Below, in pieces: positions 10,965 through 17,800 of a stretch of 64,000 nt of DNA. The notes under the pieces were generated by a model. The model was not told the DNA's origin. It saw nothing but the letters and a program-made list of their open reading frames with translations, and did no database searches. This DNA is from Lichenostomus cassidix (lineage: Eukaryota > Chordata > Aves > Passeriformes > Meliphagidae), in the NCBI GenBank assembly GCA_008360975.2, contig CM039182.1, positions 57,176,491 through 57,240,490 on the forward strand, read 5' to 3'. The translations under genes and the position numbers were made by a program. The stretch's first letter is position 1. Each line of letters begins with the position of its first letter.

Positions 10965-12760
10965 ATGGCTGATTCTGATGCGGACATGGACCCCCCCATT
11001 CCTGCCGATGGGCTCTTGCGGGCCTTTTTGGAGGTCTCTGAGGATGACCCTGCGTCCGATCAGTCGCCGCGGGTCGCTCGGGCTTTGTTGGACTGGGTCG
11101 CGGGCCACGTGTCCCGGGCCGTTTGGGATGTGGCGCTGGACTGTGATTTTTGGTTTGTGGTCGGCCGCGCTTTGGTCATGGAGTGGATGCGGGGTGATCA
11201 ATCTACGGTCTGCTTCCATGGGGTTTGGAGAGACATTTGGGACGCGTTGGAAGGGCAAGCGTTCTATGACTCGCAGCTATCGGCTTGCGCGGGCGTGGAG
11301 CCCCTGCTCTCGGCCGTGGGGCGGAGTGTGACGGACGCGCCGACCCAGACGGATTCTGACGTCCTGTCCCTGGTGGCAGATGCGGCCGCGAGGCCTCAGT
11401 TTGTTTCTCCAGCTGACCTACCAAAGCGCTCTTATGTCCACCCGACGGAGCAGCTGGCCGGGTTGCAGAAGAATGGGGGATCGCGGGTCGGCTCTGATGA
11501 CGCCACCACGCAGGTCCCCCCGCCTCTGCCGCCGCGATGTGCGCAGCCTCAGAAACCACCCCCTCCCCTGCGGAATGGCGCCGGGCTGCCCCTCCCCCAT
11601 GGGCAGCCGGGAAGTGCGGCGGGGGCTGGTGGGGTGGGGGTGGGGAGTGCTGCGGAGGACCGGGAGTCCCGGCTGCTCGCTTTGGCTGCAGGCCAGCCAC
11701 TTGCGGCTGCGGAGGTTCCGGCTCCGGATTTGCCGGTGGTTTCGGCCGGTGCGGGGGTTTCCGCGTGGGCGGCGGCCGGCTCGGGAGAGGCCGGCGTTTT
11801 GCCGAGCCCGCCAGGCGCGCCGGCAGTGCAGCCCCGGGCTGCGGTGGCCGCGGGTGCGGCCGGTCCCGTGGCGTCGGGGTCGTGTGAGCAGGCGCCGGCT
11901 CAGCCGCCGGCTGCGGCCGGGGCCCGGCAGTTGGGGTCACTCCCCGGGGCGGTCGTGGGGCCGGAGGGAGAGCTGCCGGCGGGTGGTGCTTCCGCCGCGG
12001 GGGCTTTGATTGGCGTTCCCGCAGGTGCGGGGCCGACCCGGTTTCCCTGCAGCTCGGCGGACGTGGCGTCCGTGCCGGGCACGATGGTTTTGCCTCCGCT
12101 TTCGTTTTTCCATGATTTGCTGGCCGAAGTGGCTGAGATTCGGCAGCGGATGGAGGTCTGTTCGTGCAGGCCCCACGGTCCGTGTGGGGCTGCCCAGGGA
12201 GTCCATCCCCCGGGTTTCCGGGTGGGGTCTGGACTTCCTGGCGGCCCGACGGCTGGCTTGGTGCCGGCGGCAAGGGGCTGCTTTGGCCCCGGGCGGATGC
12301 CGGTTCCCCTGTCAGGTTCTGTGGCAAGTGAGGCCCTGGCACGGCGTGCTGGCGCTGTGCCGGCGGGCGTGGCCGGCGCGCCCGGCGGCGCGCCGGTGGC
12401 GCCGCCGTCTTCCTGCCCCTCCCCCGTCCCGGTCACCGCGCAGTTTCTTGGCGGGGACGCTGCCTCCGGCCGCTTGCCGTCCTTTGTGATGGGGAGTGCT
12501 GATTGCAAGCCCTGCTCCGACGACTCGGACGGTGATGAGGAGAGTTTTCTTCCTCCTGGGCGGAGGCTCGCGTGGGCGACGAGAAAGAAAGGGCATTGGG
12601 CTCTGTCGAACCCCTGGAGACGCCGTAACAGCATGGGGGTTTTTCGCCCGCGTGACCCCCTGCAGTTCTGGGAATCGGTGAAGCAGGGTGCACTGGAGAC
12701 AGGGGACTGGGAACTTCTAGAGAAGATTGAATTGCCCAGAGGGAGGGGTGCGAATCTGCT

Positions 12761-13012
12761 GTGGCAGGTTCGGATGGTGATGGCTTCCCTCAGGGGGACG
12801 CTCAGGCTTTTCCAGTGTATGTGCCTGGCCCAGATGCTATGGACACAAGGAACAGCCATTCCACCATCGCCTGGCACATGACAAATGACCTGGCGACCAA
12901 GGTCGCGACATTCGGGGTGTCTTCTCCGGCAGTGATGCAAGTTCTTAGAACGATAAATAGTGATTTGCTTGCTCCATTTGATATTATGTATCTGGCTCAG
13001 GTGCTGTTTCAC
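12761..13012 (+). pseudogene. gag: gag fragment: capsid N-terminal domain in a shifted frame
   Basis: This frame carries the likely capsid start (motif FPVYVPG, a Pro N-terminus as in other retroviral capsids) and the helical segment up to DIMYLAQVLF. It lies between the matrix frame, which ends at 12881, and the capsid C-terminal/nucleocapsid frame, and overlaps both. The continuity of capsid-like sequence across three frames is what shows the indels. Confidence 0.8.
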
Positions 13013-13721
13013 CCGTACAATACAGTGCCTTTGAGGACAATTGGAAAGCGCTGGTCGAGGATCAGCTGCGGAAAAATGTGTCTTTGCCTGCCGAGGACCC
13101 TAGGCGCATGGTTGGGGTTGATGTCCTCATGGGTAAGGGACCTTTCTCCAACCCCAATGTTCAAGCTGCCTGGGATCCTCGGATCCTGGAGCAAGCCCAA
13201 CAGCTCGGTATGGGAGCCATTTTGAAGACAATTGAGATGGTTGCCCCACAAACACGGTATACACAGATACGGCAGGGGCAATCTGAACTTTACATGTCAT
13301 TTCTTGAGAGGCTGGCAGCAGCCTTGGAAAAGCAGGTTGATGATCCGTCCACGAGACAGATCTTGATGAAACACTTAGCAAGGGACAATGCCAATGACGA
13401 ATGTAGAAGGATCATCAATGCCCTGCCAGGGGATCCTTCTGTGCAGGAGATGATGCGAGCTTGTGCCAGGGTCCAGTCCAAAAATCAGGGAAAAGTCGCC
13501 TTGGCTGCATTTTTGTCCTCAGATCAGGGACCCGCTGATCAGGATAAAAAACAGCCCAAATCTGGGAACAAACGGAAACAGGTCAAATCTAAACAGAAAG
13601 ATAATTCTGGGAAGAAGGGAAATTCAGGGACCGAGACTCCTCAGTGCAAGAGGTGTGGTAGGCCAGGTCACACTTCAGACTACTGCAGGTCACAGTACCA
13701 TGTAGATGGTCGACCCCTGTC

Positions 13722-13768
13722 AGGAAACGTGATGAGGGGTGCAAAAAGGGGGATTTGCCCCCCATCAC
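13722..13768 (+). promoter_or_regulatory. Candidate gag-pro -1 frameshift signal
   Basis: In the gag frame the heptamer A GGA AAC (13722-13728) differs at one base from G GGA AAC, a betaretroviral slip site. It is followed at once by a stem: 13729-13739 pairs with 13758-13768 (GTGATG with CATCAC, then GGGG with CCCC, one A-C mismatch; 18-nt loop). If the first bases act as the spacer, the GC part of the stem sits at a usual distance. A second, canonical-pattern heptamer C CCC CCA lies at 13758-13764. The pro frame is open from 13662, so either site would work in frame. Confidence 0.65.
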
Positions 13769-14528
13769 AACAGTTCCCCCAGAACAAGGTGATGGCCCAG
13801 GCTTACCCGGTCAATGTGGAGGAGGCACCAAAGGCTCTGCCCGAGTCAACGCCTACACTGCAGCAACAGTCGTCTTAGAATCTGACGATGCCCACAGGGT
13901 TCCCTTGGAGGTGGATGGTTCCCTGGATCAGGGAACCAGTGCACTGCTTATGGCAGGGCCTGAGGCCACTCGCCAAGGAATCCTGGTTCTTCCAGAGTTC
14001 ATAGATGCTGGTTTCAAGGGCCAAATTCACGCTACGGTTTCCACTCCTGATCCTCCTGTCACCATTCCTGCGCACACTTGTCTTGCTCACTTGTTGCCTT
14101 GTGAGTCTCCTGTTCCCAGGGTAGACCAGCAAGTTGGCGGAGGTGACGGCACTGAACTGCCAGGACTTCCGCAGGTCTACTGGGCTGCATCTATCTCCAA
14201 TGAGTCGCCACAGATGACATGTACCCTCATCATGCCGAAAGCACGTCCACATCGAGTTCGAGTCCGAGGTTTGATCGATACAGGTGCTGATGCAACGATC
14301 CTTTCCGCCGCTTTGTGGCCTCCTACGTGGCCTTTGTGCCCAGTGGGACTGAATATCGCGGGGTTGGGGGGAACAACGCAGAGTCGATTGAGTAAGCGAC
14401 CTGTGTTGGTGAAGGATCCAGAGGGACACACGGCCTCCATTCGTCCTTATGTCACTCCAGCTCCAGTGAACCTCTGGGGACGGGACATGTTGGCAGCTTG
14501 GGGGGTGCGGATCATGACAAATTTTTGA
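13728..14528 (+). CDS. pro: pro: dUTPase-like segment plus aspartic protease
   Basis: Made by -1 shifting from gag; the frame is open from 13662 to the TGA at 14526-14528. The first half has a dUTPase-like stretch (about 13860-14130) in which a segment patterned like dUTPase motif 3 (LPEFIDAGFKGQI, 13983-14027) and the following strand (PVTIPAHTCLAHLLP) are visible. I do not see motifs 1, 2 or the glycine-rich motif 5, so it is probably not an active enzyme. The second half is a retropepsin: catalytic LIDTGAD at 14271-14291, a glycine-rich flap-like region, and NLWGRDML near the end (the conserved C-terminal GRD helix). This frame has no lesion. The protease would cut Gag and Gag-Pro-Pol in assembling particles. 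dUTPase ahead of the protease is the betaretroviral arrangement. Confidence 0.9.
   Translation, partial: RDEGCKKGDLPPITTVPPEQGDGPGLPGQCGGGTKGSARVNAYTAATVVLESDDAHRVPLEVDGSLDQGTSALLMAGPEATRQGILVLPEFIDAGFKGQIHATVSTPDPPVTIPAHTCLAHLLPCESPVPRVDQQVGGGDGTELPGLPQVYWAASISNESPQMTCTLIMPKARPHRVRVRGLIDTGADATILSAALWPPTWPLCPVGLNIAGLGGTTQSRLSKRPVLVKDPEGHTASIRPYVTPAPVNLWGRDMLAAWGVRIMTNF
13742..13753 (+). other. Internal copy of polypurine-tract core (gag/pro overlap)
   Basis: CAAAAAGGGGGA is identical to 12 bases of the 3' polypurine tract (17518-17529). It lies in the loop of the gag-pro frameshift stem. A role as an extra plus-strand primer is only a hypothesis. Confidence 0.4.
14519..14525 (+). promoter_or_regulatory. 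pro-pol -1 frameshift site A AAT TTT
   Basis: A perfect X XXY YYZ heptamer in the pro frame, immediately followed by the pro stop TGA (14526-14528). Slipping back one base enters the pol frame, which is open here. This heptamer type is used at betaretroviral pro-pol junctions. A small hairpin, GTGTGC with GCGCAC around AAGG (14540-14555), lies 14 bases downstream; a larger pseudoknot would need folding software. Confidence 0.85.
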
Positions 14529-15433
14529 TAGGGGTCACTGTGTGCAAGGGCGCACCATATTCCACGCTGTCTTTACGATGGCTGACAAAAACACCAGTAT
14601 GGGAACCACAGTGGCCCTTGCCGAAAGATAAATTAGTCGCCCTTTGTCAGCTGGTTCAGGAGCAACTGAAACAGGGACACATAGAACCTTCTACCAGTCC
14701 CTGGAATACCCCAGTTTTTGTGATTAAGAAAAAATCGGGGAAATGGAGACTGTTGCAAGATCTCCAGAAAGTCAATGCAGTGATGGAAAGTATGGCGAGT
14801 TTACAGCCTGGCATGCCTTCACCCACGATGATTCCCACTGAGTGGGAAATTTTGATCGTTGATTTGAAGGATTGCTTTTTTACAATCCCTTTGCACCCCA
14901 ATGACAGACCAAAGTTTGCCTTTACTGTGCCTGCAATTAACAATGTGGAGCCTGTAAAGCGGTTTCAATGGAAAGTGTTACCTCAGGGCATGAAAAATAG
15001 CCCAACTATCTGTCAATGGTATGTCGCGCAGGCCTTATCCGGAATTCGTGAGCAGTTTCCTGAGGCACTCTGCTACCATTATATGGATGATATCCTGGTG
15101 GCAGCAGCCACCCAGGATGAGTTGCGGAGGTTACAGCCTCGACTGCTCGATGCCTTGCATTCCTATGGGTTGCAAGTTGCTCCGGAAAAGGTTCAACAAC
15201 AGCCTCCTTGGAAATATTTGGGAGTCAAAATTTTGGATCGAACCATACAGCATCAAGAGGTGCAGTTCTCAGACACTATTAAGACTCTGAATGATGCCCA
15301 AAAATTGCTAGGCATCATCAACTGGTTACGCCCATATTTGGGACTGACCAATGCACAACTTTCCCCACTTTTTAATATTTTAAAGGGGGACTCTGACCTA
15401 GACTCACCTCGACAATTGGCTCCCGAGGCGTGA
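14519..15433 (+). CDS. pol: pol part 1: reverse transcriptase, ended by in-frame TGA
   Basis: Polymerase domain that copies the RNA genome. Counting from the slip site, the first catalytic aspartate (VDLKDCFF) is near residue 115 and the YMDD box (15080-15091) near residue 188. The fingers motif SPWNTPVFVIKKKSGKWR and the LPQGMKNSPT block are intact. The frame then stops at TGA 15431-15433, after the thumb/connection region, and reopens at once in the same frame. An ATG upstream of the slip site (14498) would not be the real start, because pol is reached by frameshift from pro. The catalytic residues are all present, but the stop separates RT from RNase H and integrase. Confidence 0.93.
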   Translation, partial: KFLIGVTVCKGAPYSTLSLRWLTKTPVWEPQWPLPKDKLVALCQLVQEQLKQGHIEPSTSPWNTPVFVIKKKSGKWRLLQDLQKVNAVMESMASLQPGMPSPTMIPTEWEILIVDLKDCFFTIPLHPNDRPKFAFTVPAINNVEPVKRFQWKVLPQGMKNSPTICQWYVAQALSGIREQFPEALCYHYMDDILVAAATQDELRRLQPRLLDALHSYGLQVAPEKVQQQPPWKYLGVKILDRTIQHQEVQFSDTIKTLNDAQKLLGIINWLRPYLGLTNAQLSPLFNILKGDSDLDSPRQLAPEA

Positions 15434-15436
15434 CGA

Positions 15437-17236
15437 GTGCTGAACGAAGTGCAGCAAGCTGTTTCCGCTCATCAGGTTTATCGAGTGGATCCCTCTACTG
15501 ATATCACTGTTTTCATTACTGCTCCAGACCTCCAACCTACGGGTATCATTGGCCAGTGGAACAAACAATGGGATGATCCTTTGCACATCCTGGAATGGGT
15601 CTTTTTGCCCCATCAGCCAAAAAAGACAGCACCCACATTGCTCGAATTGATAGCCTGCCTGATAATTAAATGCCGATATCGGTGTTTACAATTGATGGCG
15701 GCTGATCCCGCAACGATTGTTGTCCCAGTACCACGGGACAATTTCGAATGGAGTCTTGCTAATAGCGCTCCTTTGCAAAGTGCACTGCAAAATTTCTCAG
15801 GGCAGATTGCTTATCATCTGCCCAGTCACAAATTGCTGCAGTTGGCAAATTCGGTCAATCTCATGTTGCGGCCAAAGAATAGCCGGGTGCCGGTCCATGG
15901 ACCCACCGTCTTTACGGACGGTTCTGGGAGAACAGGAAAGGCCATTGTTACCTGGAAGGAAGGATCTGAGTGGCAGGTGCTGAAAGGCCACGAGACAGGC
16001 TCTGCTCAACTGGTTGAATTGAAGGCAGTTGCCATGGCTTTTCAGCGGTTCTCTCAGGTGCCTTTGAATTTGGTCACCGACTCTGCTTATGTAGCAGACA
16101 TAACCAAACGTTTGGATTGCTCACTTCTAAAAGAAGTCAGTAACGCGACTCTGTTTTCCCTATTGCGAACCCTGTGGAAGGCGATTCAGGCTCGAGTGCA
16201 TCCATATTATATTCTGCACATTCGAAGCCACACCAATTTACCAGGCTTTTTAACAGAAGGCAATGCCAGGGCTGACATGTTAGCCAACCCTGCATGGGTG
16301 GCACCTCAGCCTGACAAAATTGCACAAGCCAAGGCATCGCACAATTTCTTTCATCAGAGTGCACATACCCTGCAGAAGCAGTTTCAATTGACGCCAATTG
16401 AGGCTCGTGACATTGTCAGTGCTTGTGCTGACTGCCACGGGCTCGCTGCACCTCTGCCATCGGGGGTGAACCCCAGAGGTCTAAAGGCCTTGCAGCTGTG
16501 GCAGACGGATGTGACACACATTCCAGAATTTGGCCGAGTCAAGTATGTGCATGTGTCTATTGACACTTTCTCCTCAGCTATGTGGGCGACTGCCCATACT
16601 GGAGAAAAAAGTCGCGATGCCATTGCCCATTGGAAATTAGCCTTCTCAGTCCTGGGGGTGCCAGCCACTGTGAAAACCGACAATGGTCCTGCCTACGCCT
16701 CGCAGAAGACGCGGCAGTTTTTGCACCTATGGGGTGTAGACCATACGTTCGGTATTCCGCATTCTCCCACTGGCCAAGCCATTGTGGAACGCGCTCATGG
16801 TACTCTGAAGCGTGTCTTGGAAAGGCAAAAAGGGGGAATGCATGGGGAAACACCACAGAGTCGATTGGAGAAAGCTTTGTACACAATCAATCATCTTACG
16901 GTGCCACCAAACTCGAATAATCCTGTGATTTTGAACCACTTTCTTTCATTGCAGTCATCAGGCGAGTTGCGTTTGCCCCGGGCGAAGGTATGGGTACGGA
17001 ACCTACTTACTAACACCTGGGAAGGCCCTCATGAGCTTATTGCTTGGGGTCGAGGGTATGCTTGCGTCTCCACAGATACTGGGGTACGATGGCTGCCTGC
17101 AAAATGCGTCCGCCCTGACCTGCGGCTCCCGAGACAGAACCAGCAACCTCAAAATGACAACCAGAATGCCGAACACCAACCGAGTGATCCTTCTGATGAT
17201 GACCAAGAAGCCGGTCCATCCACAAGCAGAGACTGA
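15437..17236 (+). CDS. pol: pol part 2: RNase H and integrase
   Basis: Same frame as the RT part, after one TGA. RNase H carries its four acidic residues: Asp in FTDGS (15917), Glu in VELKA (16016), Asp in VTDSAY (16079) and Asp in ARADML (16274). Integrase has the HHCC zinc site (His 16352 and 16364, Cys 16424 and 16433) and the catalytic triad Asp 16508, Asp 16679 and Glu 16787, the last two separated by exactly 35 residues. A C-terminal domain with conserved Trp follows, then an acidic, Gln-rich tail to the stop at 17234-17236. The 599-codon frame is intact, which is unusual for a provirus with a dead gag. Integrase of this class makes the 6-bp duplications seen here. Confidence 0.93.
   Translation: MLNEVQQAVSAHQVYRVDPSTDITVFITAPDLQPTGIIGQWNKQWDDPLHILEWVFLPHQPKKTAPTLLELIACLIIKCRYRCLQLMAADPATIVVPVPRDNFEWSLANSAPLQSALQNFSGQIAYHLPSHKLLQLANSVNLMLRPKNSRVPVHGPTVFTDGSGRTGKAIVTWKEGSEWQVLKGHETGSAQLVELKAVAMAFQRFSQVPLNLVTDSAYVADITKRLDCSLLKEVSNATLFSLLRTLWKAIQARVHPYYILHIRSHTNLPGFLTEGNARADMLANPAWVAPQPDKIAQAKASHNFFHQSAHTLQKQFQLTPIEARDIVSACADCHGLAAPLPSGVNPRGLKALQLWQTDVTHIPEFGRVKYVHVSIDTFSSAMWATAHTGEKSRDAIAHWKLAFSVLGVPATVKTDNGPAYASQKTRQFLHLWGVDHTFGIPHSPTGQAIVERAHGTLKRVLERQKGGMHGETPQSRLEKALYTINHLTVPPNSNNPVILNHFLSLQSSGELRLPRAKVWVRNLLTNTWEGPHELIAWGRGYACVSTDTGVRWLPAKCVRPDLRLPRQNQQPQNDNQNAEHQPSDPSDDDQEAGPSTSRD
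16826..16837 (+). other. Internal copy of polypurine-tract core (integrase)
   Basis: CAAAAAGGGGGA again, here coding for the QKGG stretch shortly after the integrase catalytic Glu. Lentiviral central polypurine tracts also lie in integrase. The QKGG codons may be kept for protein reasons alone. Confidence 0.4.
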
Positions 17237-17518
17237 AACTCATTCATGGAGTCAGAAAGCAAGGACTTTGAAAGCATGTTTTGTTGAATTACAGATTTAT
17301 ATGTAGATTTAGCTTTATATATACTTTATCTAGGGTATTGCATGGGGCCTCTTTGACCATCTTAATCAGCATCAGGTTCGGGTTCTGTTCGGTGGCTGGC
17401 CACCTCCGAACAGACCCCTTGAGTTTCAACCAGGCTCTGTTTGGTAACTGGCCATTACCAAACAGATCCTTCATGCTGATCCACTGGGGCTCACAAGCAA
17501 TGCCTTCTGTTCTTAAAC
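17237..17518 (+). other. 3' untranslated region with no env
   Basis: The region between the pol stop and the polypurine tract has no envelope frame: no surface or transmembrane-subunit motif and no frame long enough. It holds the branched RNA structure described separately (17365-17480). Confidence 0.85.
17365..17480 (+). promoter_or_regulatory. Branched RNA element: twin CTGGCCA hairpins in an outer stem
   Basis: Hairpin A (17384-17414) and hairpin B (17436-17466) are both 31 nt, each a 12-position stem with the loop CTGGCCA. B pairs perfectly; A has one T-T mismatch. Three stem positions differ between them by compensatory pairs (C-G/T-A, G-C/A-T, G-C/A-T). ATCAGCAT (17365-17372) and ATGCTGAT (17473-17480) form an outer 8-bp stem around both. 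The loops contain the self-complementary TGGCCA, so the hairpins could kiss each other or dimerise between genomes. Position just before the polypurine tract matches the export elements of simple betaretroviruses. The pairing is seen; the function is inferred. Confidence 0.75.
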
Positions 17519-17531
17519 AAAAAGGGGGAGC
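17519..17531 (+). other. 3' polypurine tract
   Basis: AAAAAGGGGGAG followed by C abuts the 3' LTR. It primes plus-strand DNA synthesis. Confidence 0.93.
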
Positions 17532-17794
17532 TGTGGCTAGCACAGGTTTTTCCCATTAGAAATTTTCTTGTGTTTTATAAATAAAGATAAAGTTTGGATG
17601 TTGTTGGAACAGTGTCCCGGAACTTGGACAGTGCAGGCCTGGCCAATCAGGCCTGGGGGAAGGCTTCTGACTGACCAATCTGGGTGACTTTTGAGAACTC
17701 TATATATGTGATGAAATCAAAACAATAAAGGTCATTCCTTCTTGCCACTGAGAACTGGTGCCTTCATTACTCTGCTAGCTGCTCAACAGCAACA
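17532..17794 (+). repeat. 3' LTR
   Basis: 263 bp, the same length as the 5' LTR, with 3 differences. It keeps both CCAAT boxes, TATATAT and AATAAA. The intact TG...CA ends and the matching duplications show that this provirus has not recombined with another. Confidence 0.95.
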
Positions 17795-17800
17795 TCAAGG
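17795..17800. repeat. Right target-site duplication TCAAGG
   Basis: Matches 10605-10610 exactly. Confidence 0.93.

Larger units (their letters stand above)
10965..13878 (+). pseudogene. gag: gag: matrix, Pro/Ala-rich region, capsid, nucleocapsid; two frame changes
   Basis: Structural polyprotein of the provirus. It starts at ATG 10965 in a 638-codon frame: a matrix-like N-terminus without a glycine after Met, so no myristoylation signal, then a long Pro/Ala/Gly-rich stretch (about 11500-12480) and an acidic block (DDSDGDEE). The capsid start is read in another frame (open at 12761-13012) and the rest in a third (13012-13878). The break points lie at about 12700-12790 and about 13005-13015. 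The third frame carries a textbook major homology region (13267-13314: I..GQ.E...FLERL pattern) and one CCHC knuckle (C-x2-C-x4-H-x4-C, 13645-13686), followed by the switch to pro. With these breaks no full Gag can be made. A small assembly error in the GC-rich part is an alternative for the first break. Confidence 0.9.
10611..17794 (+). mobile_element. Env-less betaretrovirus-like (ERVK, class II) provirus
   Basis: A 7184-bp element with paired 263-bp LTRs, a tRNA-Trp-like primer site, gag, pro and pol in three successive frames, a 3' untranslated region and a polypurine tract. Class II assignment rests on the separate pro frame carrying a dUTPase-like segment before the protease, the two -1 shifts, the single visible Cys-His box and the 6-bp duplication. 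No envelope frame exists: only 295 bases lie between the pol stop and the 3' LTR, so this was an intracellular retrotransposing lineage, comparable in organisation to IAP elements. LTRs differ at 3 of 263 sites. Lesions seen are two frame changes in gag and one TGA in pol. Gag is far richer in G and C than the host flank. Confidence 0.95.

Noticed and set aside
10897..11331. Plus-strand frame overlapping the gag start
   Set aside because: Starts at GTG, overlaps matrix in another frame, and has no retroviral accessory-gene likeness.
11203..13012. Minus-strand open frames of 379 and 370 codons
   Set aside because: They lie opposite gag in very GC-rich sequence where stop codons are rare. Their Pro/Arg/Ala composition mirrors the sense strand and shows no domain.
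17237..17531. Possible env remnant
   Set aside because: Too short and without any envelope motif; the space is filled by the hairpin element and polypurine tract.
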